DNA of 37,640 nucleotides from Aliivibrio sp. S3MY1 (GCF_028765575.1 NZ_JARACO010000028.1:1-37640); one strand, 5' to 3'; counted from the stretch's first letter, positions 24,884 through 35,751 are shown. The notes: generated from the letters alone by a model not told the origin. Program-made: numbers and translations.

Positions 24884-27712
24884 ATGGATAAGATTGAAGT
24901 TAGAGGGGCAAGAACCCATAACCTAAAAGATATTAGCTTAACTATCCCACGAGATAAGCTAACGGTTATAACAGGGTTATCAGGCTCAGGTAAATCCTCT
25001 TTGGCCTTTGATACCTTGTATGCAGAAGGACAACGTCGTTATGTTGAATCTTTATCTGCATACGCTCGTCAATTTTTATCATTAATGGAAAAACCGGATG
25101 TTGACCACATTGAAGGACTTTCTCCTGCGATTTCTATCGAACAAAAATCCACCTCTCATAACCCAAGATCGACTGTCGGTACCATTACTGAAATCTACGA
25201 TTACTTACGTCTTTTGTATGCTCGGATTGGTGAACCTCGTTGCCCTGAACATCATGTCGAATTAACAGCACAAACCATCAGCCAAATGGTTGATAAAGCG
25301 TTAGAATTGCCAGAAGGCACAAAACTGATGTTGTTAGCACCTATTGTGAAAGAGCGTAAAGGTGAACATGTTAAGACATTAGAAAATTTAGCCGCACAAG
25401 GGTTTATTCGTGCTCGTATTGATGGTGAAGTATGTGATCTCTCTGATCCTCCGACATTAGAACTTCATAAAAAGCATACTATTGAAGTCGTTGTTGATCG
25501 CTTTAAAGTTCGAGATGATTTAAAACAACGTCTTGCCGAATCTTTTGAGACCGCACTAGAACTCACTGGTGGTATTGCTGTTGTCGATTATATGGATGAT
25601 ACCAAAGACGAACCTCTAATTTTCTCAGCTAACTTTGCATGTCCACATTGTGGTTACAGCATGTCAGAGCTTGAGCCTCGTCTGTTTTCATTCAATAATC
25701 CTGCTGGTGCTTGTGGTACTTGTGATGGTCTAGGCGTTCAACAATATTTTGATGCCGAGCGCATTGTTCTAGATAATAAATTAAGTATTGCTGAAGGGGC
25801 GATTAAAGGTTGGGATCAAAAAAATTATTATTACTTTCAAATGTTAAGTTCATTAGCTAAGCATTATGGGTTTGATCTTTTTGCACCATTTAAATCACTA
25901 TCAAAGAAATTTAAAAATATCATTCTTAATGGTTCAGGAACAGAAGAAGTTGAGTTCCAATACAGCAATGATCGCGGCGATCTACGCGTTAAGCGCCATC
26001 CTTTTGAAGGAATATTAAATACACTTGACCGCCGCTATAAAGAAACCGAATCAAGCTCTGTGCGTGATGACCTATCAAAATATATTTCAACTCAATCATG
26101 TTCAAGCTGTCACGGTACTCGCTTACGTTTAGAAGCTCGTAGCGTATTTGTTGCTGACACTACATTACCTGAAATCTGTGAGATGAGTATTCAAGATTCA
26201 ATGGCCTTTTTTAGTTCACTGGAACTGAAAGGACAAAAAGCTCAAATAGCAGATAAAGTAATGAAGGAAATTAATGAACGCCTGCACTTCCTTATCAATG
26301 TTGGTTTAAATTATCTTAATTTATCACGCAGTGCTGATACGCTTTCTGGTGGTGAGGCTCAGCGTATTCGCCTGGCAAGTCAAATAGGTGCCGGGTTAGT
26401 TGGTGTTATGTACGTTCTTGATGAGCCTTCTATTGGTCTTCATCAACGAGATAATGAACGCCTATTGAAAACCCTTAACCATCTTCGTGATCTAGGTAAT
26501 ACCGTTATTGTTGTAGAGCACGATGAAGACGCAATAAGAAGTGCGGATCATATTATTGATATCGGTCCTGGAGCGGGAATTCATGGTGGCCACATTGTCG
26601 CAGAAGGCAGTTACCAAGACATTATTTCAAATCCAGAATCACTAACAGGTCAATATCTTAGTGGTGCTAAAGAAATTTCCATTCCAAATGAGCGAATTAA
26701 AGCAGACCCTAAAAAACAAGTTGAACTGATTGGTGCCACTGGCAATAACTTAAAAAATGTCACACTCAAATTACCGGTTGGTCTGTTTACGTGCATTACT
26801 GGTGTTTCAGGATCTGGCAAATCAACACTGATCAACGATACTTTCTTTAAGATCGCTCATACTCAGTTAAATGGAGCCACCACATCAGAACCGGCACCCT
26901 ATAAAAAGATCAAAGGCATTGAACACTTTGATAAGGTTATCGATATTGATCAAAGTCCAATTGGGCGAACGCCTCGATCAAACCCTGCGACTTATACAGG
27001 GATCTTTACCCCTATTCGTGAATTATTTTCGGGGACGCCAGAATCTCGCTCTCGTGGGTATAAGCCGGGCCGCTTCAGTTTTAATGTCCGCGGCGGCCGC
27101 TGTGAAGCGTGTCAGGGGGATGGTGTAATTAAAGTAGAAATGCATTTCTTGCCTGATGTTTATGTTCCATGTGATGTATGTACAGGTAAACGCTATAACC
27201 GCGAAACGTTAGAAGTAAAATACAAAGGTAAAAGTATTGATGAAGTACTTCAAATGACAATTGAAGATGCTCATACTTTCTTTCAACCTGTCCCTGTAAT
27301 CGCACGAAAACTGCAAACTCTAATGGATGTAGGGTTATCTTATATTCGTTTAGGACAAGCCGCGACAACACTCTCTGGTGGTGAAGCTCAACGGGTTAAA
27401 CTGGCTCGAGAACTATCAAAACGAGACACAGGGAAAACGCTTTATATTCTAGATGAGCCGACAACAGGTCTGCATTTTCACGATATTCAACAATTATTGA
27501 ACGTACTGCATCGCTTACGTGAGCGAGGCAATACGATTGTCGTGATCGAACATAACCTTGATGTCGTAAAAACAGCGGATTGGATTATAGATCTTGGTCC
27601 AGAAGGCGGACAAGGTGGTGGTGAAATAGTGGCAGAGGGAACTCCCGAAGAGGTTGCATTGGTTGAGGGCTCTCATACCGCACGCTTCTTAAAGCCGATG
27701 CTGAATAAGTAA
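24884..27712 (+). CDS. uvrA: Excinuclease ABC subunit UvrA
   Basis: A 942-residue ATP-binding damage sensor of nucleotide excision repair, which acts with UvrB. I start it at ATG 24884, giving the conserved [19 protein letters not shown]; a reading begun 15 codons earlier adds a non-conserved leader that covers the promoter region. There are two ABC modules: Walker [10 protein letters not shown] near residue 31 and GVSGSGKST near 642, and signature LSGGEAQR near 486 and again near 829. Zinc-finger cysteines appear in [14 protein letters not shown] with CGTC (about 252-282) and in CEACQGDG with CDVCTG (about 739-765). Length matches E. coli UvrA (940). A LexA box lies 70-90 bases upstream. Confidence 0.98.
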   Translation: MDKIEVRGARTHNLKDISLTIPRDKLTVITGLSGSGKSSLAFDTLYAEGQRRYVESLSAYARQFLSLMEKPDVDHIEGLSPAISIEQKSTSHNPRSTVGTITEIYDYLRLLYARIGEPRCPEHHVELTAQTISQMVDKALELPEGTKLMLLAPIVKERKGEHVKTLENLAAQGFIRARIDGEVCDLSDPPTLELHKKHTIEVVVDRFKVRDDLKQRLAESFETALELTGGIAVVDYMDDTKDEPLIFSANFACPHCGYSMSELEPRLFSFNNPAGACGTCDGLGVQQYFDAERIVLDNKLSIAEGAIKGWDQKNYYYFQMLSSLAKHYGFDLFAPFKSLSKKFKNIILNGSGTEEVEFQYSNDRGDLRVKRHPFEGILNTLDRRYKETESSSVRDDLSKYISTQSCSSCHGTRLRLEARSVFVADTTLPEICEMSIQDSMAFFSSLELKGQKAQIADKVMKEINERLHFLINVGLNYLNLSRSADTLSGGEAQRIRLASQIGAGLVGVMYVLDEPSIGLHQRDNERLLKTLNHLRDLGNTVIVVEHDEDAIRSADHIIDIGPGAGIHGGHIVAEGSYQDIISNPESLTGQYLSGAKEISIPNERIKADPKKQVELIGATGNNLKNVTLKLPVGLFTCITGVSGSGKSTLINDTFFKIAHTQLNGATTSEPAPYKKIKGIEHFDKVIDIDQSPIGRTPRSNPATYTGIFTPIRELFSGTPESRSRGYKPGRFSFNVRGGRCEACQGDGVIKVEMHFLPDVYVPCDVCTGKRYNRETLEVKYKGKSIDEVLQMTIEDAHTFFQPVPVIARKLQTLMDVGLSYIRLGQAATTLSGGEAQRVKLARELSKRDTGKTLYILDEPTTGLHFHDIQQLLNVLHRLRERGNTIVVIEHNLDVVKTADWIIDLGPEGGQGGGEIVAEGTPEEVALVEGSHTARFLKPMLNK

Positions 27713-27750
27713 TAAAGTCCGCACTTTATAATGCGAATACGATAGAATAA

Positions 27751-27779
27751 AGCCAGCACTTTGCTGGCTTTACTTTTAT
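27751..27779 (+). terminator. Intrinsic terminator after uvrA
   Basis: An 8-bp stem (AGCCAGCA 27751-27758 with TGCTGGCT 27762-27769) with a tight CTT loop and a following T-rich tract (TTACTTTTAT). It lies 39 bases after the uvrA stop. Confidence 0.8.
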
Positions 27780-27811
27780 ATTCATGCTCGCAACAAGGAA
27801 CTGATTAACCC

Positions 27812-29596
27812 ATGGCAACGCTACTTACCCAAGGAACGCAACTAGAAGCAAGAAAGGTTAGAAAACCATTAACCAAATCGTTTTTATTTAGCCTTAGTAT
27901 TCTTTTCTTTGTCTGTGCTCACTTCTTCCAACCAAACCCTGGCGGATCAGGTCTACACCTTGCCTTTAATGCAGCCTCTTGGATCCCTGCCAGCATTGCT
28001 ATTGCGATAGCCTTATTTCATGTCGCTAAGCAAGGGTTGGTTAAATACTCAACACTAACGCTTGTTTTACTGTTTGCTGTCACCCTACTGTCTTTACCTT
28101 TACTGTATCACGACGCATCTCCCCAATTAGCTATTGGCAAATTTCTAGGATTGTGGGGAGGGTTATTCTTTTTTATCGCCCTGCAACAATTTGCGTTTTC
28201 CAATAAACAAAAGCAGTGGTTACTGTGGTGTATTATCGGCTCAGTGCTCATTGAAACGCTTTTTGGTTACATTCAATATCTATTTTTAGATGCTGGAAAT
28301 TCATTTGGTTATAACGTAATAGCTAATCGCCCTTACGGTATATTTCAACAACCAAATGTAATGGCTAGCTTCTTAGCTACTGGGCTTGCAATAGCCTCGT
28401 ACTTTCTTGCTCGTCAACCGATAAAGTATCGAGAGAATATTGTCGCACTTACTCTACTTTATGCAACTATCATATTCACTTTGCCGCTTATTGTGATCTT
28501 AGCCTCTAGAACAGGCTGGATTGCGACTATTTTTAGTCTGGCTTTGCTGAGCCCATACATGTGGAAGTACTGTACTAAACAGCGATTTTTTTCTTGGGCG
28601 CTAGCATTAGTTATAGGCTTCAGTGGTAGTTTTGTTCTTTTTCACCTATCTCAAAATGATGATTTATCAAAAGTATCTTTAATTAGCCAAAAGGCGGATT
28701 TAGAAAGCCCAAGAAGATACACCTTTCCTCAAGCGCTCGATATGTTTTTAGAGAAACCTATTACAGGTTATGGTTACGGAAATTTTGAAGCGGAATACAC
28801 GCTATATACAGCAAAACAGCACCAGATCTCTTCTAGCTATAAACCTGGGCTTCCTTCAATGGATCACCCTCACAATGAAGTTCTATATTGGGGAGTAGAA
28901 GGAGGCATCGTCGCTATTTTAGGTTTACTTATTGCGGCTGGTGGTGTGCTGCTAAAGATAAGAAAAAGTAAGCTCGATACCCAATTTGCCCTGCTTGCCT
29001 TAATTGCGCCTATTTTTATTCATAGCCAATTAGAGTATCCGTTTTATCACTCAATGATACATTGGTTTACTTTTATCATTCTTCTCTTTTGGATAGATCA
29101 ACTCAGCTGTAAATACAAGAAACTCAAAATCGGTGATATTACAAAAATTACTTTACGAGTAAGTTCATTAGTTATCCCTATTGTGACGGCTTTCTACATG
29201 CTTTCAGCTCTGCATACCAATTGGGTATTAACTAAATTTGAAACCACTCGACCAATGAACCCTGATATCTTAAATCAAGTAACGAACCCTGTGGTTTGGG
29301 AAGACCGATTTAATGGAGATGTGCTTTCCGCCCAATTAACTATTGGGATCATTAATAAAAAACCAGAATTAATCGCACCTTATATAACGTGGTCAAAAGA
29401 GCTTATAAAAACAAAACCAAGACCTGCTTTTTATCAAAATTTAATCATCGCTTATCAAGCTCTGGGGCAAGAACAACATGCCGAAGACATAAGAAGAGAG
29501 GCGATTTTCTTATTTCCAAACAATAAATTTGAATCGGTAGAATTAGATGAAAAACTGCGCCAAAATAATTCTGTTTTAAAAGAGAAGAACAAATAA
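27812..29596 (+). CDS. pglL: PglL-type O-oligosaccharyltransferase (Wzy_C family ligase)
   Basis: A 594-residue integral membrane protein with about 12 spans and a soluble C-terminal region. The motif NRPYGIFQQPNVMASFLATG (about residues 172-191) and the loop PSMDHPHNEVLYWGVEGG (about 347-364) are hallmarks of PglL/Wzy_C_2 enzymes, which transfer lipid-linked glycans onto serine or threonine of periplasmic proteins, often pilins. The C-terminal about 120 residues (after IPIVTAFYMLSALHTN) form the DUF3366-like helical domain. A ribosome site AAGGAAC lies upstream. It has its own terminator and is transcribed alone. With the msh pilus operon nearby, MSHA pilin is a candidate acceptor; equally it could use the exopolysaccharide or O-antigen repeat as donor. 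Substrates are inference. Confidence 0.85.
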   Translation: MATLLTQGTQLEARKVRKPLTKSFLFSLSILFFVCAHFFQPNPGGSGLHLAFNAASWIPASIAIAIALFHVAKQGLVKYSTLTLVLLFAVTLLSLPLLYHDASPQLAIGKFLGLWGGLFFFIALQQFAFSNKQKQWLLWCIIGSVLIETLFGYIQYLFLDAGNSFGYNVIANRPYGIFQQPNVMASFLATGLAIASYFLARQPIKYRENIVALTLLYATIIFTLPLIVILASRTGWIATIFSLALLSPYMWKYCTKQRFFSWALALVIGFSGSFVLFHLSQNDDLSKVSLISQKADLESPRRYTFPQALDMFLEKPITGYGYGNFEAEYTLYTAKQHQISSSYKPGLPSMDHPHNEVLYWGVEGGIVAILGLLIAAGGVLLKIRKSKLDTQFALLALIAPIFIHSQLEYPFYHSMIHWFTFIILLFWIDQLSCKYKKLKIGDITKITLRVSSLVIPIVTAFYMLSALHTNWVLTKFETTRPMNPDILNQVTNPVVWEDRFNGDVLSAQLTIGIINKKPELIAPYITWSKELIKTKPRPAFYQNLIIAYQALGQEQHAEDIRREAIFLFPNNKFESVELDEKLRQNNSVLKEKNK

Positions 29597-29605
29597 ACAA
29601 TTCAT

Positions 29606-29636
29606 AAAAAACCGCTGATTATTCAGCGGTTTTTTA
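29606..29636. terminator. Bidirectional terminator between pglL and aminotransferase pseudogene
   Basis: An 8-bp perfect GC-rich stem (ACCGCTGA 29611-29618 with TCAGCGGT 29623-29630), TTAT loop, extended by flanking A- and T-runs. It ends pglL on the plus strand and could end the remnant aminotransferase gene on the minus strand. Confidence 0.92.
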
Positions 29637-29644
29637 GTTAACGC

Positions 29645-30073
29645 TTAAAGAACATCAGATAAAGCCTTAAGACAAAGAGCACCAATTTCTAAATTGTATT
29701 CATTCAATAAACGCTATCTAATCGCAGCGTCATCAACAATAACAATCGCAGTGCCACCACAACGCTCAACATTTTGTCGCATTCGTTCACCAAAAACACC
29801 ATTACGACAAACTAAAACCTTCTCACTCGCTTCAACTAAATTAACAAAACAAGTTTCCATTCCTGCACTTCCAGGTGCAGATACTGCAATTGTAAACTCG
29901 TTTTCTGTTTGAAATGCGTATTTAAGTAACTCTTTTACCTCATCCATCATTTTTATGAATAATGGGTCAAGATGGCCAATTATAGGTCGGCTTAAGGCCT
30001 GCAATACTTGGGGTGAAATATCGGATGGACCAGGTCCCATAAGGGTTCTTCTTGGTGGGATAAAACTTTGCAT
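29645..30073 (-). pseudogene. Deleted remnant of class V aminotransferase (serine-pyruvate / alanine-glyoxylate type)
   Basis: The first 115 codons are intact and read as the N-terminus of a serine-pyruvate/alanine-glyoxylate aminotransferase: [20 protein letters not shown], then [12 protein letters not shown] and [13 protein letters not shown]. After VIVDD the frame jumps to AAIR, a TAG stop (complement 29714-29716), and then in the same frame RLLNEYNLEIGA followed by LCLKALSDVL and a TAA (complement 29645-29647). RLLNEYNLEIG and LCLKALSDVL are recognisable C-terminal pieces of this family (intact members run to roughly 370-400 residues). So the middle, including the PLP-lysine region, is gone, a second short deletion removed the GLG...WRIGLMG segment, and a nonsense codon sits between. 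A strong ribosome site (AAGGAGTGAATA) still precedes the ATG. The product cannot be catalytic. Confidence 0.85.
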
Positions 30074-30232
30074 TATTCACTCCTTGAAATATAGGGTGTA
30101 TAAAGAATAGACACAAAAATAATTAAACTCAATTAGACGACGTCATTAGAGTGACTAAACTAGAATAAATACCATCAAAACACCTACTTTCACTTTAAAG
30201 AGGAGAAATACAAATAAACTAATTACCACTTG
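30074..30232. other. Spacer between aminotransferase remnant and lysC promoter
   Basis: AT-rich non-coding spacer, start of a 456-base gene-free stretch. It should hold the promoter of the aminotransferase remnant (minus). I see no gene or strong structure in it; the rest of the stretch is the lysC promoter and riboswitch leader. Confidence 0.5.
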
Positions 30233-30263
30233 TTGACATTTAAGCCATAAAAAAGCACATTAT
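30233..30263 (+). promoter_or_regulatory. Putative lysC promoter
   Basis: A perfect -35 TTGACA lies at 30233-30238. The best -10 candidate is CATTAT (30258-30263, 19-base spacer), four of six matches. The leader would start shortly before the lysine riboswitch at about 30290, the right arrangement. Confidence 0.5.
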
Positions 30264-30289
30264 TAATACGTATTTTGTTCCTTGAAATA

Positions 30290-30460
30290 CATAAAGAAGA
30301 GGAGCATTGCCTAGGTAGCTTAATTTGTGGAGCCCAAACTCCCAGTCAACTAAGTGAGGGAGAGTAATGCCGAGACGAACTTTATTGGGAAAACTTCGTC
30401 GGTCGTTTAGGCTGAATCCTAACGATTGTCACTTATTTTTTAAGTGAAGGGCTTCTAGCA
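30290..30460 (+). ncRNA. Lysine riboswitch (L-box) in lysC leader
   Basis: The leader matches the E. coli lysC-type lysine aptamer block by block: AGAAGAGGAGCATTGCC at the 5' end, GGAGCCCAAACTCCCAGTC, GAGGGAGAGTAATGCCGAG, GGCTGAATCC and CGATTGTCACTT. The P1 helix is AGAAG (30295-30299) with CTTCT (30452-30456), and P5 is CACTTA with TAAGTG (about 30431-30446). Lysine binding should lower expression of the downstream aspartokinase III gene. The sequence after the aptamer can form an alternative hairpin (GTGAAGGG 30444-30451 and TAGCAA 30456-30461 with TTGCTA 30473-30478 and CCCTTCAC 30483-30490) that would disrupt P1 and P5. Confidence 0.95.
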
Positions 30461-30529
30461 ACTATTTATTTCTTGCTATTACCCCTTCACCTTTATTTTA
30501 CAGATTGGATGTAGTCGGGAGACAGGAAA

Positions 30530-31882
30530 GTGAACCCTATAAATGTTGCTAAATTTGGTGGCACTAGCGTTGCCAATTTCGAAGCAATGAGCCGCAGTGC
30601 TCATGTTATCGAGCAGAATCAAAAAACTCACCTTGTTATTATCAGTGCTTGTTCTGGCGTGACTAACTTATTGGTAGAGCTCGCTAACGGTGTACAAGAT
30701 AACCAAAGAAAGAAAGCTATTTTTGAAGAGTTAAAATCAATTCACTTTTCTGTATTAGACCAACTCTCTGATCCTATTTATCCAGAACAAGCTATTCTAG
30801 AAATTCTTGAAGAAATCAAAAAAGCGGCCGATGCGGCTTCATTTCAATCAAGTGATAAACTCACTGATCATCTTGTCTCTTGCGGTGAACTCATGTCGAC
30901 TCACCTATTTACTCAACTATTAATTGAGCGCGGTAACTCTGCCGTCCGCTTTGATATCAGAGCCGTTCTTCGCACCGATGCACAATTCGGTAAAGGAGAG
31001 CCACAACTTAAAGAAATATCTCAGCTAGCTCAAGCTAAACTCGCTCCTCTTTGCCTGAAACATATTGTCGTTACACAAGGCTTCATTGGATCTGATAGTG
31101 AAGGCAATACAACAACATTAGGTCGAGGTGGCAGTGATTATAGTGCCGCATTGATAGCAGAATCTGTAAATGCTTGTGGATTAGAGATTTGGACTGATGT
31201 ACCAGGTATTTATACTACCGACCCTCGTATTGCACCTGCTGCTTCTCCAATCCCAGAAATTAGCTTTAGTGAAGCTTCAGAGATGGCAAACTACGGCGCT
31301 AAAATTTTACATCCATCGACATTATTACCCGCTCTACGTCATCAAATTCCTGTGTTTGTTGGTTCATCAAAAGAGCCAGAAAAAGGCGGGACATGGATAA
31401 AACAACAAGTAGACAGCTCTCCATTATTTAGAGCGCTAACCTTACGTTGCAATCAAACTATGGTGACGTTACATAGTCCAAACATGTTCCATGCTTATGG
31501 TTTTCTAGCTGAAGTATTTAAAATTTTAGCTAAATATAAGATTTCAGTCGATTTAATTACAACCTCTGAAGTCAGTGTCGCTCTTACTCTTGATCAAACG
31601 AATACCAACGGTAAAGCGCCAGAATTACCTTTTGAAGCCCAGCAAGAATTAGAAAAATTATGTACGGTTGAAATAGAAAACAATCTATGTCTAATTGCTC
31701 TTATTGGTAACCAAATGAGTGACTCTAAAGGATATGCTAAGCAAGTGTTTGGCGCTTTAGAAGACTTTAACCTACGCATGATTTGTTACGGAGCAAGTCA
31801 GCATAATTTATGTTTCTTGCTACACGCGTCTGAATCTAAACGTGCGGTTCAAGTCCTACATAAAGAATTATTTGAAAAGTAA
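30530..31882 (+). CDS. lysC: Aspartate kinase III (lysine-sensitive) LysC
   Basis: A 450-residue aspartokinase that phosphorylates aspartate, the first step to lysine, methionine and threonine. Start at GTG 30530, with GGGAG about 8 bases upstream. The N-terminus NVAKFGGTSVANFEAMSRS holds the ATP-binding KFGGTS; GRGGSDYSAALIAE (about residue 198) and EIWTDVPGIYTTDPR (about 219) are the kinase core. Two ACT regulatory domains fill about residues 300-450. It is monofunctional (no homoserine dehydrogenase domain) and matches E. coli LysC in length (449). Preceded by a lysine riboswitch, it is expected to be controlled by lysine at both RNA level and by feedback on the enzyme. Confidence 0.97.
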   Translation: MNPINVAKFGGTSVANFEAMSRSAHVIEQNQKTHLVIISACSGVTNLLVELANGVQDNQRKKAIFEELKSIHFSVLDQLSDPIYPEQAILEILEEIKKAADAASFQSSDKLTDHLVSCGELMSTHLFTQLLIERGNSAVRFDIRAVLRTDAQFGKGEPQLKEISQLAQAKLAPLCLKHIVVTQGFIGSDSEGNTTTLGRGGSDYSAALIAESVNACGLEIWTDVPGIYTTDPRIAPAASPIPEISFSEASEMANYGAKILHPSTLLPALRHQIPVFVGSSKEPEKGGTWIKQQVDSSPLFRALTLRCNQTMVTLHSPNMFHAYGFLAEVFKILAKYKISVDLITTSEVSVALTLDQTNTNGKAPELPFEAQQELEKLCTVEIENNLCLIALIGNQMSDSKGYAKQVFGALEDFNLRMICYGASQHNLCFLLHASESKRAVQVLHKELFEK

Positions 31883-31911
31883 AAATTTATGTTCTAAACC
31901 TATTAAACTAA

Positions 31912-31946
31912 AAATCCCATTAATAGATTTATTAATGGGATTTTTA
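31912..31946. terminator. Bidirectional terminator between lysC and metH
   Basis: A 12-bp perfect stem (AAATCCCATTAA 31912-31923 with TTAATGGGATTT 31932-31943) with an 8-base loop, A-run before and T-run after. It lies between the convergent ends of lysC and metH and can serve both. Confidence 0.93.
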
Positions 31947-31967
31947 ATTTTTATTATAAAACAGATC

Positions 31968-34900
31968 TTAGTTTAGATTTGGTCCTAGCCACTTTTCAGT
32001 CTCTAACATATCCCAGCCTTTTCTCTCTGCATAACTTTCCGCTTGATCTTTTTGGATCTGAGCTATCGCAAAATAACGAGAGTCTGGATGAGAGAAATAC
32101 ATACCAGAAACAGAGGCTCCCGGCCACATAGCGTAGCTAGAGGTCAACGACATTCCTATTGCTTCTTCAACATCCATCAACTCCCACAATGTCCCTTTTT
32201 CTGTATGCTCAGGACAAGCTGGGTATCCAGGTGCAGGGCGAATACCTTGGTATTTTTCACGGATAAGATCATCATTTGAAAGATCTTCATCTGGGGAATA
32301 TCCCCAAATATCTTTACGTACTTCTTTATGCAAATACTCGGCAAACGCTTCAGCTAAACGGTCAGCAACCGCTTGGATCATAATAGCATTATAATCATCA
32401 CCTTTGGCTTTATAGTCATCTGCAAGCTCTCGCTCGCCAATGCCACCAGTCACAGCAAAGCCACCAATCCAATCGGCCTTTCCGCTCTTTTTCGGTGCGA
32501 TATAATCAGATAAACAATAGTTAAACCCTTTTGGTTTTTCTGTTTGTTGACGTAAATTATGTAGAACTTTCAATACCTCTGTACGTGATTCATCGGTATA
32601 CACTTCAATATCATCATCAACACTGTTAGCAGGAAAAAGAGCACACATTCCTCGCGCTTTTAGTAAGCCTTCTTTTTCTACACGATCCAACAGCTCGTGC
32701 GCGTCTTTATATAAACGCTTCGCTTCTTCACCCACCTCTTCATGCTCTAAAATTGCAGGGTATTTGCCCATTAAAGACCATGTCATAAAGAAAGGAGTCC
32801 AATCAATATATTGGCGTAACGTCGCAACATCCATATCATCAATAATATGCACACCCGGCTTTACAGGCGCTGGTGGCGTGTAGTTTACCCAATCAATATC
32901 GACTTTGTTTGCTCGTGCTCTTGCTAGTGAAACAGGTTTCGTTCGTGGTGTTTTACGGCTATGTTGATCACGCACACGCTCGTAATCTAAATCCAGCTTC
33001 TCAATAAATGCTGGTTTCAATTCATTAGAAAGCAATGACGTACAAACACCAACCGCACGAGAAGCGTTATTAACATAAACTACAGGTTGAGAGTAGTTTT
33101 GCTCAATTTTCACCGCTGTATGCGCTTTAGAAGTCGTTGCCCCACCAATCAAAAGTGGTAAATCAAATCCTTGCCGTTCCATCTCTTTAGCGACATGGAC
33201 CATCTCATCAAGCGATGGCGTGATAAGACCAGAAAGTCCAATAATATCGACATTCTCTTCTTTGGCGACTTTTAGTATTTTCTCACAAGAAACCATGACA
33301 CCAAGATCAATAATTTCATAGTTATTACATTGAAGAACAACCCCAACGATATTCTTACCTATATCGTGAACATCACCTTTCACCGTTGCTAATAAGATTT
33401 TTCCATTGGTTGAACCGACATCTTTAGTGGCATTAATAAAAGGTTCTAAATGCGCTACGGCTTGTTTCATCACTCGCGCAGACTTAACCACTTGAGGAAG
33501 GAACATTTTCCCTTCACCAAATAAATCACCCACGACGTTCATGCCGTCCATTAAAGGACCTTCGATCACTTCAATAGGGCGAGCGGCATTAACTCGTGCT
33601 TCTTCTGTATCTTCAACAATGAAGTCAGTAATTCCCTTCACTAGAGAATGTTCAAGGCGTTTTTCTACTGACCATGTTCTCCATTCTAAAGCTGATTTAT
33701 CTTCAACCTTTCCAACCGCTCGTTCTAGATATTCTGTTGCCATATCAAGTAAGCGTTCTGTTGAATCATCACGACGGTTAAGTACTACATCTTCTACCGC
33801 TTCACGTAAATCTTCAGGTACATTATCGTAAATTTCTAATTGGCCTGCATTTACGATACCCATATCCATACCGTTCTTAAAACAGTGATATAAGAACACG
33901 GCGTGTATCGCTTCACGTACGTAATTATTACCTCGGAATGAGAATGATACGTTAGATACGCCACCTGAAATCATGGCATGGGGAAGTGTTCTTTTTATAT
34001 CAGCAACGGCTTCAATAAAATCAACAGCGTAGTTGTTATGCTCATCGATCCCTGTTGCAACAGCAAAGATGTTTGGGTCAAAAATAATGTCTTCTGGTGG
34101 GAAACCAATTTCATCCACTAAGATGTTATAAGCGTTAGTACATATTTCTATTTTTCGCTCACGCGTATCTGCTTGGCCGACTTCATCAAAAGCCATCACA
34201 ATCACAGCAGCACCATAGCGACGGATTAGCTTAGCTTGTTGTAAGAATTTTTCTTTACCTTCTTTCAGAGATATTGAGTTAACAATACCCTTGCCTTGAA
34301 TACATTTGAGTCCAGCTTCGATAACTTCCCATTTAGAAGAATCGACCATTACAGGAACTTTAGATATCTCAGGTTCTGAAGCGCAGAGGTTTAAGAATTT
34401 AACCATACACGCTTCAGCATCAAGCATCCCTTCATCCATATTGATATCGATGATTTGAGCACCGTTTTCTACTTGCTCACGAGCGACACTTAATGCCTCA
34501 TCATATAACTCTTCTTTAATTAAACGTTTAAAGCGAGCCGAACCCGTAACATTAGTCCTTTCTCCGACGTTTACAAAAAGAGAGTCTTTTTCAATAGTTA
34601 GTGGCTCTAAACCCGATAAACGACAAGCAACAGGAAGTATCGGTAATTGACGGGGTTTAACACCTTCAACCACTTGTGCCATTTGGCGGATATGCTCAGG
34701 TGTCGTACCACAGCAACCACCAATCAAATTTAGAAAACCGCTTTCAGCCCACTCTTTTACGTGCTCTGCCATTTCTTCTGGAGAGAGGTCATATTCACCA
34801 AAGGCGTTAGGTAAACCTGCATTAGGGTGCGCAGACACGCTGCATTCTGAAATACGAGATAACTCACTCACATACTCACGTAACTCATCAGGCCCCAACG

Positions 34901-35648
34901 CACAGTTCAAACCAAATGAGATTGGTTTAACATGGCGTAAAGCATTATAGAACGCTTCGGTTGTTTGGCCTGATAAAGTACGCCCTGATGCATCGGTTAT
35001 CGTACCTGAGATCATTACTGGCAATGTTATACCCATTTCTTCAAAAACGGATTCTACGGCAAAAGAACAGGCTTTTGCATTCAAGGTATCAAAGATAGTT
35101 TCGATAAGAATTAAATCAGAACCACCTCTAATTAAGGCTCGAGTGGATTCAGAATAGGCTTCAACTAATTCATCAAAAGAAACATTTCGATAGCCTGGGT
35201 CATTTACATCAGGGGAGATAGAACATGTTCGGTTCGTCGGGCCTAAAACACCAGCAACATAACGCGGTTTATGTGGTGTTTTTAATGTCCATTCATCTGC
35301 GACTTCTCTTGCTAACCTTGCAGCTTCAAAGTTCATTTCTTCGCTCAGACTTTCCATATCATAGTCAGCCATTGCGATTGTTGTTGAGTTAAAGGTGTTC
35401 GTTTCTAAAATATCAGCACCCGCTTCTAAATAAGCGGAATGAATATCTCTGATAATTTGAGGACGAGAAAGCACTAGAAGATCATTGTTACCTTTTAAGT
35501 CACAATGCCAATCACTAAAGCGCTCTCCACGATAATCTTTTTCTTCAAACTTATACTCTTGGATCATGGTTCCCATACCACCATCGATCAAAAGTATACG
35601 TTCCAGAAGGTGCTTTTCTATTTCAGTTTTCTTATTGCTTCCTGCCAC
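31968..35648 (-). CDS. metH: Cobalamin-dependent methionine synthase MetH
   Basis: A 1226-residue methionine synthase that moves a methyl group from 5-methyltetrahydrofolate to homocysteine through cobalamin. Four modules are present in order: homocysteine-binding barrel with zinc cysteines (LNCALG near Cys249; [10 protein letters not shown] near Cys312-313), pterin-binding barrel ([15 protein letters not shown] from about 365), cobalamin-binding domain with [15 protein letters not shown] (about 760) supplying the axial histidine, and C-terminal activation domain with [16 protein letters not shown] for S-adenosylmethionine. Length equals that of E. coli MetH (1227). It converges with lysC and stands alone as a transcription unit; no clear MetR or MetJ box was found in the 180-base upstream spacer by eye. 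Confidence 0.98.
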   Translation of the reverse strand: MAGSNKKTEIEKHLLERILLIDGGMGTMIQEYKFEEKDYRGERFSDWHCDLKGNNDLLVLSRPQIIRDIHSAYLEAGADILETNTFNSTTIAMADYDMESLSEEMNFEAARLAREVADEWTLKTPHKPRYVAGVLGPTNRTCSISPDVNDPGYRNVSFDELVEAYSESTRALIRGGSDLILIETIFDTLNAKACSFAVESVFEEMGITLPVMISGTITDASGRTLSGQTTEAFYNALRHVKPISFGLNCALGPDELREYVSELSRISECSVSAHPNAGLPNAFGEYDLSPEEMAEHVKEWAESGFLNLIGGCCGTTPEHIRQMAQVVEGVKPRQLPILPVACRLSGLEPLTIEKDSLFVNVGERTNVTGSARFKRLIKEELYDEALSVAREQVENGAQIIDINMDEGMLDAEACMVKFLNLCASEPEISKVPVMVDSSKWEVIEAGLKCIQGKGIVNSISLKEGKEKFLQQAKLIRRYGAAVIVMAFDEVGQADTRERKIEICTNAYNILVDEIGFPPEDIIFDPNIFAVATGIDEHNNYAVDFIEAVADIKRTLPHAMISGGVSNVSFSFRGNNYVREAIHAVFLYHCFKNGMDMGIVNAGQLEIYDNVPEDLREAVEDVVLNRRDDSTERLLDMATEYLERAVGKVEDKSALEWRTWSVEKRLEHSLVKGITDFIVEDTEEARVNAARPIEVIEGPLMDGMNVVGDLFGEGKMFLPQVVKSARVMKQAVAHLEPFINATKDVGSTNGKILLATVKGDVHDIGKNIVGVVLQCNNYEIIDLGVMVSCEKILKVAKEENVDIIGLSGLITPSLDEMVHVAKEMERQGFDLPLLIGGATTSKAHTAVKIEQNYSQPVVYVNNASRAVGVCTSLLSNELKPAFIEKLDLDYERVRDQHSRKTPRTKPVSLARARANKVDIDWVNYTPPAPVKPGVHIIDDMDVATLRQYIDWTPFFMTWSLMGKYPAILEHEEVGEEAKRLYKDAHELLDRVEKEGLLKARGMCALFPANSVDDDIEVYTDESRTEVLKVLHNLRQQTEKPKGFNYCLSDYIAPKKSGKADWIGGFAVTGGIGERELADDYKAKGDDYNAIMIQAVADRLAEAFAEYLHKEVRKDIWGYSPDEDLSNDDLIREKYQGIRPAPGYPACPEHTEKGTLWELMDVEEAIGMSLTSSYAMWPGASVSGMYFSHPDSRYFAIAQIQKDQAESYAERKGWDMLETEKWLGPNLN

Positions 35649-35751
35649 GGTACTGCCTCATCCATAATACATTTCTCTTACAATCCTATCACATATACAA
35701 TAGGAATCTAGACGGCCAAAATAGATTAATTTCCTCAAATTAGAAATAAAG

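Noticed and set aside
29694-29912. Plus-strand open frame of 72 codons opposite the aminotransferase remnant
   Set aside because: It is a shadow of the minus-strand pseudogene, with low-complexity composition and no ribosome site.
30444-30500. Hairpin after the lysine aptamer as an intrinsic terminator
   Set aside because: The U-tract is weak and the hairpin competes with the ligand-bound fold, so a terminator would act in the wrong direction; an anti-sequestering role fits better.
33541-33831. Plus-strand serine-rich open frame within metH
   Set aside because: It lies wholly antisense to the conserved metH coding sequence and has no independent coding signal.
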